Below, piece after piece: positions 1 through 8,341 of a stretch of DNA of 43,255 nt (the first letter of the stretch is position 1; each line of letters opens with the position of its first letter). Source of the DNA: Alphaproteobacteria bacterium. Lineage in GTDB: Bacteria > Pseudomonadota > Alphaproteobacteria > Geminicoccales > Geminicoccaceae. The notes under the pieces are model-generated. The model did not search any database and was not told the origin of the DNA. It worked only from the letters and a program-made list of their open reading frames with translations. A program made the position numbers and the translations under genes. The stretch is taken from NCBI GenBank assembly GCA_030431615.1, contig JAUIID010000017.1, positions 1-43,255 on the forward strand, in the 5' to 3' direction.

Positions 1-1116
1 GCGGAAGTAGCCGTTCATCGACTCCTCGCTGAGCGGCTCGACCGGCGCCACCGGGAAGATGGAGCCGGACTCGACGGTCATGCACTCGGCCGCCCACTGC
101 CCCAGGTCCTCGCCTTTGATCTCGGGAACCGGCACCAGGATGGTGTTGACCAGTGGCTCCTGGCCCTCGAGCAGGCGGACGGCGGCGCGGAAGGTGTTGT
201 GCGAGGCGACCGTCGGCAGAATGGCGCCGCCGTAGTACTTGAAGGTGTCCTCGTTCTCCTTCCAGTAGCCGAGCGCATCGCCGGACATGGAGCCGGTGAT
301 CAGCGGCTGGTCGCGGCCGGCCTCGGTGAAGGCCTCGGCGATCACCCGCGTCTCGCTGCCGGTCGTCCAGACGGCGTCGATCGGCGACGGGTTGGTGGCG
401 AGGAACTGCAGCACGACGTTCTTCGTGACGTTCGCGGTCCACATGCCGCTGACCTTGCCGAGGATCGTGATCTCGGGATGCTCCTCGAAGGCGCGATAGC
501 CGCCGGAGTTCTCGTGCTCGACGATCGGGCTGCCGGGGATGCCCTCGACCATCAGCACGTTGCCCGGGCCGCCGAGATAGTCGGCGACGCCGATCCCCAT
601 GTCGTAGCCCCAGACATTGTGGTTGTGCTGGATGTTGAAGGCATAGGGGCTGGTCACCGCACTGGCGGTGGTGACCACCGGGATGCCGGCGTTGAAGGCA
701 TCCTCGATCACGTCGTTGAGCGCCGTCGACGAGCCGGCGATGGTGGTGATGACGCTGCAGCCCTTGTCGATGAAGGCGCGGATCTGGGCGATCTGCTGGG
801 TGACGTCGCCATTGCTGTCGGAAAGCTCGAAGCTCTCGACGGCACCGGCCTCGATCGCACCGTTGACCAGGCGCTCGAGCTCGTTGGTCATCGAGACGCG
901 CCAGGGATTGCCCATGTAGGACTCGGAATGGCACCACTTCCAGGGCTGCGCCGGCATCTCGAACCCGTCATAGGCCGAGGCGGCGACCGGAATATTGTCC
1001 GTATAGAGCGCCTTGAGCTCGTCCGGGAGGACATCGATCGACTGTGCCGCGGCGGGCAGCGTCGCCAGCGCCGGCAGGGTCAGTCCACACAAGATTGTCC
1101 TGAGGGCAGTCTTCAT
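1..1116 (-). CDS. Sugar ABC transporter substrate-binding protein, CUT2/ribose type (partial)
   Basis: Periplasmic binding protein of the type 1 fold (Peripla_BP_4, RbsB/XylF-like) that would deliver a sugar or related ligand to the importer encoded at 1257-4651. The frame is open from ATG at 1116 to the window edge (372 codons), so the C-terminus is missing. An N-terminal signal peptide ends in LPAAA before Gln25. The two-lobe pattern is visible: DVTQQIAQIRAFIDKGCSVI, then a segment ending in NAGIPVV, then GNVLMVEGIPGS, and GSMSGDALGYW further on. The start has a good ribosome binding site (GGGGAGGAG, about 9 bases upstream). It is divergent from the ATPase and permease genes, with 140 bases between the start codons. 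Family is confident; the ligand is unknown. Confidence 0.88.
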   Translation of the reverse strand, partial: MKTALRTILCGLTLPALATLPAAAQSIDVLPDELKALYTDNIPVAASAYDGFEMPAQPWKWCHSESYMGNPWRVSMTNELERLVNGAIEAGAVESFELSDSNGDVTQQIAQIRAFIDKGCSVITTIAGSSTALNDVIEDAFNAGIPVVTTASAVTSPYAFNIQHNHNVWGYDMGIGVADYLGGPGNVLMVEGIPGSPIVEHENSGGYRAFEEHPEITILGKVSGMWTANVTKNVVLQFLATNPSPIDAVWTTGSETRVIAEAFTEAGRDQPLITGSMSGDALGYWKENEDTFKYYGGAILPTVASHNTFRAAVRLLEGQEPLVNTILVPVPEIKGEDLGQWAAECMTVESGSIFPVAPVEPLSEESMNGYFR

Positions 1117-1256
1117 TTTCTTGCAGCTCCTCCCCGAGCGAATGCACGAATTCGGCACCGCCGTGTCTTGCATGAATGCCTTGAAGCGTCTAGCGATTTC
1201 GCCCGGAAAGCCGACCGATCGGGCAGGCTCCGCATTCGACAATCAGGAAAAGTCGG

Positions 1257-2003
1257 CTGACCATTCTGGCGCTCAACGGGGTCTCGAAACGCTACGGGGA
1301 GACCGTGGCGCTGGACGATGTCTCGGTCGCCTTCAACGCCGGCCAGGTCCACACCATCCTCGGCGAGAACGGCAGCGGCAAGAGCACATTGGTCAAGCTC
1401 CTGACCGGGGTCGTGGAGCCCAATGCGGGGGCGGTCGAGGTCGACGGCCAGCCGGTGCGGCTGCGCAACCCGGCGCAGGCGCGCGACCACGGGATCGCCA
1501 CGGTCTTCCAGGAGGTGCTCCTCGCACCCGAACGCAGCGTGCTCGACAACATCTTCCTCGGCTATGACGGGCTCTGGCGGCGAGCCGTGCCGCTGGCGCA
1601 GCGCGCCGGGATTGCCCGGGCGGCGCTGGCGCGGATCACCCGTACGAGCCTCGACCTCGACCGGCGCGGCGCCGATCTGCCGCTCGCCCAGCAGCAGCTC
1701 GTGGTGCTCGCCCGGGCGCTCGTGCGCGACCCGCGCATCCTGATCCTCGACGAGGCGACCGCCGCACTCGACTTCGCCGACCGCGACGTGCTCTTCGCCG
1801 CCATCCGCGAGCTCGTAGCAGGCGGGCGGCTCGTCCTCTTCATCTCGCATCGCATGGACGAGGTGCAGGCGCTCTCGGATAGGGTCACCGTGCTGCGCAG
1901 CGGCCGGGCCATCGAGACCCTCGAAGGGTCGGAGATCACGCCCGCCCGGCTGCTCGCCCTGATGATCCCGCAGGCCGAGCTCAGGGTGCACGCGCATGGC
2001 TGA
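1257..2003 (+). CDS. Sugar ABC transporter ATPase, N-terminal half (split RbsA-type)
   Basis: First nucleotide-binding domain of a CUT2 sugar importer. About 248 residues with Walker A GENGSGKST (36-44), Q-loop VFQE, the degenerate signature LPLAQQQ typical of the first RbsA domain (about 141-147), Walker B RILILDE (160-166) and H-loop FISHRMDE. Family members are usually about 500-residue tandem ATPases; here the second half is a separate gene overlapping by 8 bases. No ATG, GTG or TTG lies between the in-frame stop at 1191 and GTG 1305, and GTG 1305 would delete the first strand (GVSKRYG). I chose CTG 1257 because AGGA at 1245-1248 sits 8 bases upstream; ATT 1263 is the alternative. Domain identity is firm, the start is not. 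Confidence 0.8.
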   Translation: MTILALNGVSKRYGETVALDDVSVAFNAGQVHTILGENGSGKSTLVKLLTGVVEPNAGAVEVDGQPVRLRNPAQARDHGIATVFQEVLLAPERSVLDNIFLGYDGLWRRAVPLAQRAGIARAALARITRTSLDLDRRGADLPLAQQQLVVLARALVRDPRILILDEATAALDFADRDVLFAAIRELVAGGRLVLFISHRMDEVQALSDRVTVLRSGRAIETLEGSEITPARLLALMIPQAELRVHAHG

Positions 2004-2751
2004 GGACATCATGCTCGAGGCGCGCGGCGTGCAGCTGGAAGAGGCCGCCCGGCCCATCGACCTCGCCGTGGCGAGGGGCGAGATCGTCGGGCTTGCCGGC
2101 CTCGAGGGGCACGGCCAGGAGGCGTTCATCGAGACGCTCTGCGGCCTGCACCGGCCGGTCGCCGGTACGGTGACGATCCGGACCGATGACGGCGACGACG
2201 CACCGGTCATCAGTCTCGATGGCGCAGTCCGGCTGGGTGTCGCCTACCTGCCCCGTGACCGGCGCGGCACCGGGATCCTGCCGGGGCAGTCGGTGTTCGA
2301 CAATTTCGCCATCGCCGCCCTGCCGCGCCATGCCACGCTGGGCGTGGTCCGCCGGCGCGGTTTGCATCAGCGGCTGCGGGAGTTCCGCGAGCGGCTCTCC
2401 ATGGTCTACGACCGGCCCGATGCGCCGATCGGCACGCTCTCGGGCGGGAACCAGCAGAAGGTGCTGCTGGCCCGCTGGCTCGCCTGCGAGCCCCGGGTCA
2501 TGCTGCTGAACGACCCGACGCGCGGGGTCGATCTCGGCACCCGGATGAAGCTCTACGACACGTTTCGCGAGCTCGCCCGGCTCGAGGGCATGCCGCTCGT
2601 GGTGCTCTCGACCGAGATCGAGGAGATCCTGCAGCTCTGCGACCGGGTGCTGGTGTTTCGCGAGCGCGCGGTCTCGCGCGAGCTCGGCCGGGACGAGCTG
2701 GCGATGGACCGGGTGATCGCCGCCATGTTCGGCCAGGGGGCGGCCGCATGA
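1996..2751 (+). CDS. Sugar ABC transporter ATPase, C-terminal half (split RbsA-type)
   Basis: Second nucleotide-binding domain of the CUT2 importer, 251 residues. The P-loop region reads GLEGHGQEAF (about 35-44) and lacks the Walker A lysine, as is usual in the second domain of RbsA/XylG/MglA proteins. The signature LSGGNQQK (148-155) is intact. Walker B reads VMLLNDPTRGVD rather than the usual LILDEPTRGVD, so the aspartate is Asn and the catalytic glutamate is Asp. The H-loop His is replaced (VLSTEIEE), also usual for this domain. The ATG lies inside the end of the upstream half-ATPase (8-base overlap, different frame) and the gene ends in an ATGA overlap with the first permease, so translation is probably coupled through the operon. 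Confidence 0.86.
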   Translation: MAEDIMLEARGVQLEEAARPIDLAVARGEIVGLAGLEGHGQEAFIETLCGLHRPVAGTVTIRTDDGDDAPVISLDGAVRLGVAYLPRDRRGTGILPGQSVFDNFAIAALPRHATLGVVRRRGLHQRLREFRERLSMVYDRPDAPIGTLSGGNQQKVLLARWLACEPRVMLLNDPTRGVDLGTRMKLYDTFRELARLEGMPLVVLSTEIEEILQLCDRVLVFRERAVSRELGRDELAMDRVIAAMFGQGAAA

Positions 2752-3698
2752 AGCGCCTCCTCGCCCGCCGCCCGGAGCTCCGCCTCGCCGGCGGCCTCTT
2801 CATCGTGCTCCTGCTCCTGAACCTGATCCTCAACCCGGTGCGTTTCGCGCCGGCCAATCTCGGCGTGACGCTCGGCCTGGCTGCGCCCCTGATCATCGCC
2901 GCCATCGCGTCGATGCCGCCGATCCTCGGCGGGCGCGGCGGCATCGACATCTCGGTGGCACCGCTCATGGGCCTCGTGAACGTCGTGATCGTCCGCGTGC
3001 TGGTCGAGCGGGCAGGCATGACCTCACCCTTCGAGATCGTGCCCATCGTCCTGCTGATCGGGCTGGCGTCGGGCGTGCTTAACGGCTTCCTAGCGACCAT
3101 CCTGCGCATCCAGCCGATCGTGGCGACGCTCGGCACCTACCTCCTCTATGCCGGGCTGACGCTGACGATCTCGCCCTCGCCGACCGGCACCGCACCGGCT
3201 TGGCTGAAGTCGCTCGCCGGCACGGGCTCGATCCTGCCGATCCTCGCCGTCATGGCGATCTGGCTGCTGATCAAGCGCCTGCCGATCCACGAGCACCTGA
3301 TGTCGGTCGGCAGCGACGATCGCGCCGCCTTCACTGCCGGCATCCCGGTCACGCGGGTGCGCTTCCTCTCCTATGTCGCGGCCGGTCTCTTCGGCGCCGT
3401 CGGCGGGCTCTCGCTCACCGGGCTGATCGGCTCGGCCGACCCGAACGTGGCCAACAGCATGACGCTTCTCGCCATCTCGGCCGTGGCGCTCGGCGGCGTC
3501 AGCCTCGCCGGCGGCAAGGGCGGCCTCGTCGCCGCAGCCCTCGGCGCCATCGACATCTTTCTCCTGCAGTCCGTGCTCACCTACTTCAACGTCTCGACCT
3601 TCCTCCTGCAGATGGCCTATGGCGCAGCGCTCACCGTTGCTGTGGCCCTGAACTCGGAGCGGCTCGCCCAGCTCCTGTCGCGGGGGAGGCGGGCATGA
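2748..3698 (+). CDS. Sugar ABC transporter permease, CUT2/RbsC type (1)
   Basis: Inner-membrane permease of the BPD_transp_2 family, 316 residues with about eight to ten hydrophobic segments. Family motifs include PPILGGRGGIDISV near residues 57-70, the loop segment IQPIVATLGTYLLYAG, and the C-terminal block LAISAVALGGVSLAGGKGG. It would form one half of the channel with the next gene. It begins in an ATGA overlap with the half-ATPase and ends in an ATGA overlap with the second permease, which indicates one tightly coupled operon. Two non-identical permeases instead of a homodimeric RbsC are common in some proteobacterial CUT2 systems. Confidence 0.88.
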   Translation: MKRLLARRPELRLAGGLFIVLLLLNLILNPVRFAPANLGVTLGLAAPLIIAAIASMPPILGGRGGIDISVAPLMGLVNVVIVRVLVERAGMTSPFEIVPIVLLIGLASGVLNGFLATILRIQPIVATLGTYLLYAGLTLTISPSPTGTAPAWLKSLAGTGSILPILAVMAIWLLIKRLPIHEHLMSVGSDDRAAFTAGIPVTRVRFLSYVAAGLFGAVGGLSLTGLIGSADPNVANSMTLLAISAVALGGVSLAGGKGGLVAAALGAIDIFLLQSVLTYFNVSTFLLQMAYGAALTVAVALNSERLAQLLSRGRRA

Positions 3699-4651
3699 CG
3701 GGGCGCTGGCGGCTCAGCGGGCCGGTGGTCACACTGCTCCTGGCACTTCTCATCCACGTCGTCGGCATGCTCCTGATCAAGGGCTTCGGCACCACCTTCG
3801 GCGTGCGTGCCATGCTGGTGCTGGCCGCCCTCCTCGCCATTGCGTCGATCGGCCAGACACTGGTCATCCTGCTCGGCGGCATCGACCTCTCGATTCCGTT
3901 CGTCATCGGCTTCGCCAACGTCGCCGCCGCGCAGCTCTACGGGCAGGGGGTGCCCTTCGCCATCGTCCTGCCCGGCGTCATCCTGGCCGCCATGCTGGTC
4001 GGGGCGTTCAACGGCGCCCTGTCGTCGATCCTCGCCATTCACCCACTGATCGTGACGCTCGGCACCGGCACGACGCTGCAGGGTGCCGTGCAGCTCTGGA
4101 CCAAGGGCTTTCCGACCGGCGGGGCGCCCGCGTGGGTGCAGAAGTTCGTCTCCATCGGCGGGACCATCGGGCCGATCCCGGTGCCCTGGCTGATCCCGTT
4201 CACGGCCCTCTTGGCGCTGGGCGTCGTGCTCCTGCTCTCGCGCACCGTCTATGGCCGGCGGCTCTATGCGCTCGGCAGCAACCCGCGCGCGGCGCGCCTC
4301 GCCCTGGTCGACCCGGTGCGGATGTGGACGGTCACCTTCGCGCTCTCCGCCGGCTTCGCGGCCCTTGCCGGCATCCTGCTGCTCGGCTTCTCGGGATCGG
4401 CCTATGCGGCGGTGGGTGCGCCCTATCTCTTCCAGACCATCGCCGCCGTGGTGATCGGCGGCACGGCGCTGGTCGGCGGGCGCGGCGGCTTCCTCGGCAC
4501 GCTGGCCGGCGCGCTCTGCCTGATCGAGCTCACCACCGTGCTGGTCGGCCTCGGCCTGCAGCCGCCTCTGGTCCAGGCGACGCTGGGCGTGCTGATCGTC
4601 GCCCTCGTCGCCGTCTACGGCCGCGAGAGCCATGTGCGCGAGCTGATCTAA
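3695..4651 (+). CDS. Sugar ABC transporter permease, CUT2/RbsC type (2)
   Basis: Second BPD_transp_2 family permease, 318 residues. It carries the family motif LVILLGGIDLSI (about 59-70), HPLIVTLGTGTTLQG, and the C-terminal block IGGTALVGGRGGFLGTLAGA. The start at ATG 3695 overlaps the stop of the upstream permease (ATGA). The frame is open upstream of this point, but that part shadows the first permease. It is the last gene of the plus-strand operon and converges on the efflux operon: its TAA ends at 4651, only 4 bases before the first base of the facing stop codon. No terminator hairpin is evident between them. Confidence 0.88.
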   Translation: MTGRWRLSGPVVTLLLALLIHVVGMLLIKGFGTTFGVRAMLVLAALLAIASIGQTLVILLGGIDLSIPFVIGFANVAAAQLYGQGVPFAIVLPGVILAAMLVGAFNGALSSILAIHPLIVTLGTGTTLQGAVQLWTKGFPTGGAPAWVQKFVSIGGTIGPIPVPWLIPFTALLALGVVLLLSRTVYGRRLYALGSNPRAARLALVDPVRMWTVTFALSAGFAALAGILLLGFSGSAYAAVGAPYLFQTIAAVVIGGTALVGGRGGFLGTLAGALCLIELTTVLVGLGLQPPLVQATLGVLIVALVAVYGRESHVRELI

Positions 4652-4655
4652 GGGC

Positions 4656-5780
4656 TCAGTCCAGCGTGGTGCGGTAGCGGGCCATGGCGAGGGCCGTCAC
4701 GACGACGACGAACACACCGAGTGCCGCGAGGCTCGGCCAGGTCTGGGCGAGATCGGCGCCCTTGAGCAGCGAGCCCCGGACGACCCGCAGGAAATGGGTG
4801 ACCGGGATGACGGTGCCCAGCACCTGCGCCCAGTCGGGCATGCCGCGAAAGGGGAACATGAAGCCGGAGAGCAGGATCGACGGCAGGATGTAGAAGATCG
4901 ACATCTGCATGGCCTGGAGCTGGCTCCTGGCGAGGGTCGAGAAGAGGAAGCCGAGCGCCAGGCTGCCGGTGATGAAGAGAGCGACGCCGATCGCCAGCGC
5001 CAGCCAGCCGCCCTCGAAGGGCACGCCGAAGAGCAGGCGGGCGAGGCCGAGGATGAGCACGGTCTGGACCACGCCGATGCCGACGTAGGGGGCGAGCTTG
5101 CCGATCATCACCTCGATCGGCCGGACCGGCGTGGCGAGCAGCGATTCCATCGTGCCGCGCTCGTGCTCGCGGGTCACGGCGAGCGCCGTCATCATGACGA
5201 GCGTCATGGAAAGGACGATGCCGAGCAGGCCCGGCACGATGTTGAAGGCGGTGATGTTCTCCGGGTTGTAGCGGCGGTGCACGACGATCTCGAAGGGGGC
5301 ACCGTCGCCGTTCCTTGCCAGCGGGCCGAGGAGGTCGTGCCGGAGGGCCGTTTCGGCGACGCCGCCGAGCGAGCCCAGGGCACTGCCGACCGCGGTCGGG
5401 TCGGAAGCGTCGGCCTCGACCAGGATCTGCGGCTCGTCGCCCTTCACCACCCGGCGGCTGAAATCGTGCGGGATGACGACGGCGAACTGCACGGCACCAT
5501 TCGCGATCGCGGCGTCCACGGCGGCTTGCGAGGCGGCTTCGGCGGTGAAGTCGAAATAGCCCGTGTTGGCCAGGGCGGCGAGCACAGAGCGGGAGAGCGT
5601 GCTCTGGTCCTCGTCGAGCACCACGGTCGGCAGGTGGCGGGGGTCGGTGTTGATCGCGTAGCCGAAGAGCATGAGCTGCATGACCGGCATGACGAGGATC
5701 ATCGCGTAGGTCAGCCGGTCGCGCGAGAGCTGCAGGAGCTCCTTCACCATGATCGCGAGGATGCGGGTGCCGGAGATCAA
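4656..5780 (-). CDS. ABC-2 type efflux permease (YbhR/YhhJ-like)
   Basis: Membrane subunit of a drug or xenobiotic exporter, 374 residues. It has one N-terminal membrane segment (YAMILVMPVMQLMLFGYAI, about 25-43), a large periplasmic domain (about 45-170), and a C-terminal block of about five membrane segments. The diagnostic ABC-2 motif is EHERGTMESLLATPVRPIEV in the cytoplasmic loop. The start overlaps the stop of the ATPase gene (ATGA, 4 bases). The E. coli CecR-controlled system has two such permeases (YbhS and YbhR); only one is present here, so it would have to act as a homodimer. It is the last gene of the TetR operon. Confidence 0.88.
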   Translation of the reverse strand: MISGTRILAIMVKELLQLSRDRLTYAMILVMPVMQLMLFGYAINTDPRHLPTVVLDEDQSTLSRSVLAALANTGYFDFTAEAASQAAVDAAIANGAVQFAVVIPHDFSRRVVKGDEPQILVEADASDPTAVGSALGSLGGVAETALRHDLLGPLARNGDGAPFEIVVHRRYNPENITAFNIVPGLLGIVLSMTLVMMTALAVTREHERGTMESLLATPVRPIEVMIGKLAPYVGIGVVQTVLILGLARLLFGVPFEGGWLALAIGVALFITGSLALGFLFSTLARSQLQAMQMSIFYILPSILLSGFMFPFRGMPDWAQVLGTVIPVTHFLRVVRGSLLKGADLAQTWPSLAALGVFVVVVTALAMARYRTTLD

Positions 5781-6694
5781 TGGAAATTGTCCTCAGCACC
5801 GCGCATCAGGTGGATGAAGACATCCTCGATGGTCGGGCGGCCTTCCGTCCAGCGCAGCCCGTCGCCGCGATGCCGGGTGATGGCCCGCTCGAGCAGGCCG
5901 CGGTCGGGGCCGCTGACGTGGAGGGCGGCGCCGAAGGGGGCCGCCATCTCGACGCCGGGCTCGAGCATGAGCGCCGGTGCCAGCCGGTCGGCGCCCGGGC
6001 CCTCGCCCTTGAAGGTGACGAGGGCGGAGCGGTCGATCAGCTCGGCCACCGTGCCGCGCGCGATCAAGGCGCCATAGGCGATATAGGCGATGTCGTGGCA
6101 GCGCTCGGCCTCGTCCATGTAGTGGGTCGAGACCATGACGGTCATGCCCCTGGCCGTGAGCTCGTGGATCTGGTCCCAGAACTCGCGGCGGGCCTTGGGA
6201 TCGACGCCGGCGGTCGGCTCGTCCAGCAGGAGGAGGCGGGGCTGGTGCAGCACGGCGGCGGCGAGGGCGAGGCGCTGCTTCCAGCCGCCCGAGAGGGCAC
6301 CGGCCGGCTGCCTGCGGCGGGCCTCGAGGCCGAGCCCGGCGAGGGCTTCGGCGACCCGCCGGCGACGGTCGTCCATGCCGTAGACCCGGGCGATGAAGAG
6401 CAGGTTCTCCTCGATCGTCAGGTCGTCGTAGAGCGAGAACTTCTGCGTCATGTAGCCGGTGCGGCGCTTGATCTCGTTCGTTTCCCTCAGGATGTCGAGG
6501 CCGAGGCAGGTGCCTTCGCCGCTGTCGGGCGTCAGCAAGCCGCAGAGCATGCGCATGGTCGTCGTCTTGCCGGACCCGTTGGGGCCGAGGAAGCCCGTGA
6601 CCTTGCCCGCCTCGACGCTGATCGACACGTCGCGGACGACATGCTTGTCGCCAAAGCTCTTGTTGAGGCGCCTGACGTCGATGGCGACCGGCAT
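5777..6694 (-). CDS. ABC efflux transporter ATPase (YbhF-like, single domain)
   Basis: ATPase of the exporter formed with the ABC-2 permease and the HlyD-type adaptor, 305 residues. Walker A GPNGSGKTT, Q-loop MTQKFSLYDDLT, signature LSGGWKQRLAL (the Trp-Lys variant is typical of this exporter family), Walker B LLLLDEPTAGVD and H-loop VSTHYMDEAERC are all intact. A C-terminal extension of about 85 residues ending in TIEDVFIHLMRGAE matches the family's DUF4162-like tail. YbhF of E. coli is a two-domain fusion; this one is a single domain. The ATG lies 4 bases after the adaptor's stop codon. Confidence 0.9.
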   Translation of the reverse strand: MPVAIDVRRLNKSFGDKHVVRDVSISVEAGKVTGFLGPNGSGKTTTMRMLCGLLTPDSGEGTCLGLDILRETNEIKRRTGYMTQKFSLYDDLTIEENLLFIARVYGMDDRRRRVAEALAGLGLEARRRQPAGALSGGWKQRLALAAAVLHQPRLLLLDEPTAGVDPKARREFWDQIHELTARGMTVMVSTHYMDEAERCHDIAYIAYGALIARGTVAELIDRSALVTFKGEGPGADRLAPALMLEPGVEMAAPFGAALHVSGPDRGLLERAITRHRGDGLRWTEGRPTIEDVFIHLMRGAEDNFH

Positions 6695-6697
6695 CGG

Positions 6698-7678
6698 TCA
6701 GGACCCGAGGGGCATGATGTCGACCGGCTGGCCGGGTGCCAGGCCGGTGCGGTCGACGGGCATCGCCTCGACCAGGAAGACGAGCTTCTCGCGGCTCTCC
6801 TGGCTGTAGATCACCGGCGGCGTGTACTCGACGCGCGGGCTGACGAAGGTGATGCGGGCCGGGCGTGGTGCGCCGCAGCCGTCGCAGGCGAAGGTGACCT
6901 CTTCCCCCGGGCGGTAGGTCGCAACCGCCGCCTGGGGGACGAAGAACCGGATCCTGACCCGCTCATCCGGCAGGAGGGCGAGCACGGGCTGGCTCGCCGG
7001 CACCCATTCGCCGGGCCGGAAGAAGACATCCTCGATCAGCCCGGCGGAAGGTGCGGCGACGGCGAGTTGTGCCAGCCGCACTTCCGCCTCGCTGACCGCC
7101 GCCGCTGCCTGCCCGGCCTCCGCCTCGGCCGCGGCGACCAGGTCGGCGCGGGCGCCGAGCCCGGCCGCATCGAGCTGGCGCAAGACCTGCGCCAGCTGCG
7201 CATCGGCGGTGCGGTAGGTGGCCAGGGCCTCGTCGAGGCGGGCGCGGGAGGTGGCGCCCCGCTCGACCAGCGGCTGGACGCGGTCGAGCTCCAGCTTCGC
7301 CTCCTCGAGCTGCGCCTGGGCGGCGTCGCGCTCGGCCTCGATCACGGCCATCTCCTCCGTGCGCATGCCCTTGCGCGCATCCTCGACCCGGGCGAGGGCG
7401 GCGGCCGCCGCTGCCCTAGCACCGTCGAGCGCAGCCTCGGCGGCCCGCTGGTCGATCACGAAGAGGCTCTGACCCGCAGCGACGCGCTCGCCGCGTTCGA
7501 CGTCGAGTCTGGCGAGCTCGGCCGCCACAGGCCCGGCCAGATAGAGCGCCTCGCCCTCGACATAGCCGGTCAGGGGCGGCGGCTCCGTCGTGCGGTTCGC
7601 GAGCCACCAGCGACCGCCGGCCACCGCGAGGGCGATGACGAGGAGGAGCAGCAGGATACGGAGGATGCGGCGTTTCAT
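6698..7678 (-). CDS. HlyD-family periplasmic adaptor (membrane fusion protein, YbhG-like)
   Basis: Adaptor that links the inner-membrane ABC exporter to an outer-membrane channel, 326 residues. It has an N-terminal anchor (ILRILLLLLVIALAVAGG, about 5-22), then a lipoyl/barrel-sandwich half (VEGEALYLAGPVAAELARLD), a long Ala/Glu-rich coiled-coil hairpin (about 80-200), the returning lipoyl half (LAVAAPSAGLIEDVFFRPGE) and a beta-barrel domain. A CDGCG cysteine pair in the C-terminal barrel (about residue 265) is notable. The start overlaps the TetR stop codon by 4 bases (ATGA). No outer-membrane factor gene is in the window, so a TolC-like partner must be encoded elsewhere. Confidence 0.88.
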   Translation of the reverse strand: MKRRILRILLLLLVIALAVAGGRWWLANRTTEPPPLTGYVEGEALYLAGPVAAELARLDVERGERVAAGQSLFVIDQRAAEAALDGARAAAAAALARVEDARKGMRTEEMAVIEAERDAAQAQLEEAKLELDRVQPLVERGATSRARLDEALATYRTADAQLAQVLRQLDAAGLGARADLVAAAEAEAGQAAAAVSEAEVRLAQLAVAAPSAGLIEDVFFRPGEWVPASQPVLALLPDERVRIRFFVPQAAVATYRPGEEVTFACDGCGAPRPARITFVSPRVEYTPPVIYSQESREKLVFLVEAMPVDRTGLAPGQPVDIMPLGS

Positions 7679-8310
7679 GGCACGTCTGCCGGCGACGCGG
7701 CGAGGCCGTGGAGCAGGGTGCGGACGTGCTGCTCCGCCAGCTTGTCGAGGTCGAAGGGCTCGGCACCACCCGGCACGAACGTCTCGCGCCAGAGCATGCC
7801 CATGAGCAGGGGGCTCGCCACCTGCATGGCATAGAGGCGGGGATCGCCCGGGCGGACCTCGCCTCTGGCCTGGGCACGGGCGATGGCGCCGGCCATGAGC
7901 GACAGCATCGGCATCACGACGGCGTCGTGCCAGTGCCGGGCCAGCTCCGGGAAGTTCCGGCTCTCGCTGATCACCGCCTTGGCCATCGGGCCGATGCTGC
8001 CGGTCGCCGCGGTCTTCGCGAACAGGCGAACGACGGTCTGCAGCAGCTCGGCGAAGCTGCCCTGATGCGTTCGGGCAAAGGCGCCGACCCGCTCCAGGTC
8101 GGGGGCGACGGCCTGCGTCACCACCGCCCGGAAGATCTCCTCCTTCGTGGCGAAGTAGAGGTAGAGCGCACCCTTGCTCACGCCGGCGCGCGCCGCGATC
8201 TCGTCGAGCCGCGTCGCCGCGAAACCCTTCTCGCTGAAGAGGGCGAGGGCTGCCTCGACGATCTCGCCCGGGCGCGCCTCCTTGCGCCGCCTGAACTTCG
8301 CCGTGCTCAC
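7675..8310 (-). CDS. TetR/AcrR-family repressor of the efflux operon
   Basis: DNA-binding regulator, 211 residues from the chosen start. The N-terminal TetR_N domain includes IVEAALALFSEKGFAATRLD and the helix-turn-helix segment IAARAGVSKGALYLYFATKE (about 36-56). The C-terminal ligand domain resembles the AcrR/CecR type. The frame is open to 8436, but I chose GTG 8310 because AAGGA lies about 8 bases upstream and the longer form would run through the promoter and operator. It is the first gene of an operon in which every junction overlaps or abuts. A palindrome overlapping its transcription start (8328-8341) fits autorepression, relieved by a substrate of the pump. Confidence 0.9.
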   Translation of the reverse strand: MSTAKFRRRKEARPGEIVEAALALFSEKGFAATRLDEIAARAGVSKGALYLYFATKEEIFRAVVTQAVAPDLERVGAFARTHQGSFAELLQTVVRLFAKTAATGSIGPMAKAVISESRNFPELARHWHDAVVMPMLSLMAGAIARAQARGEVRPGDPRLYAMQVASPLLMGMLWRETFVPGGAEPFDLDKLAEQHVRTLLHGLAASPADVP

Positions 8311-8327
8311 GTCGTTTGTCCTTAATA

Positions 8328-8341
8328 ACCGACTGGTCAGT
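8328..8341. promoter_or_regulatory. Predicted TetR operator
   Basis: ACCGACTGGTCAGT is a near-perfect inverted repeat of the form ACYGAC-YR-GTCRGT, the size and pattern often bound by TetR-family repressors. It directly abuts the -10 element of the tetR promoter and covers the predicted start of transcription, 18 bases before the GTG of tetR. AT-rich flanks (TTAATA and AATATA) extend the symmetry loosely. Confidence 0.65.

Noticed and set aside
199-1260. Long plus-strand open frame (353 codons) opposite the binding protein
   Set aside because: It is the antisense shadow of a clear binding-protein gene; the predicted product is low-complexity (His, Asp, Arg, Gly) as expected from the GC-rich antisense strand.
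1305-1307. GTG as the start of the half-ATPase
   Set aside because: It would delete the conserved first strand GVSKRYG and has no ribosome binding site; CTG 1257 fits better.
5780-7834. Plus-strand open frame of 684 codons opposite the ATPase and HlyD genes
   Set aside because: Antisense shadow; no family motifs, and both minus-strand genes have complete motif sets.
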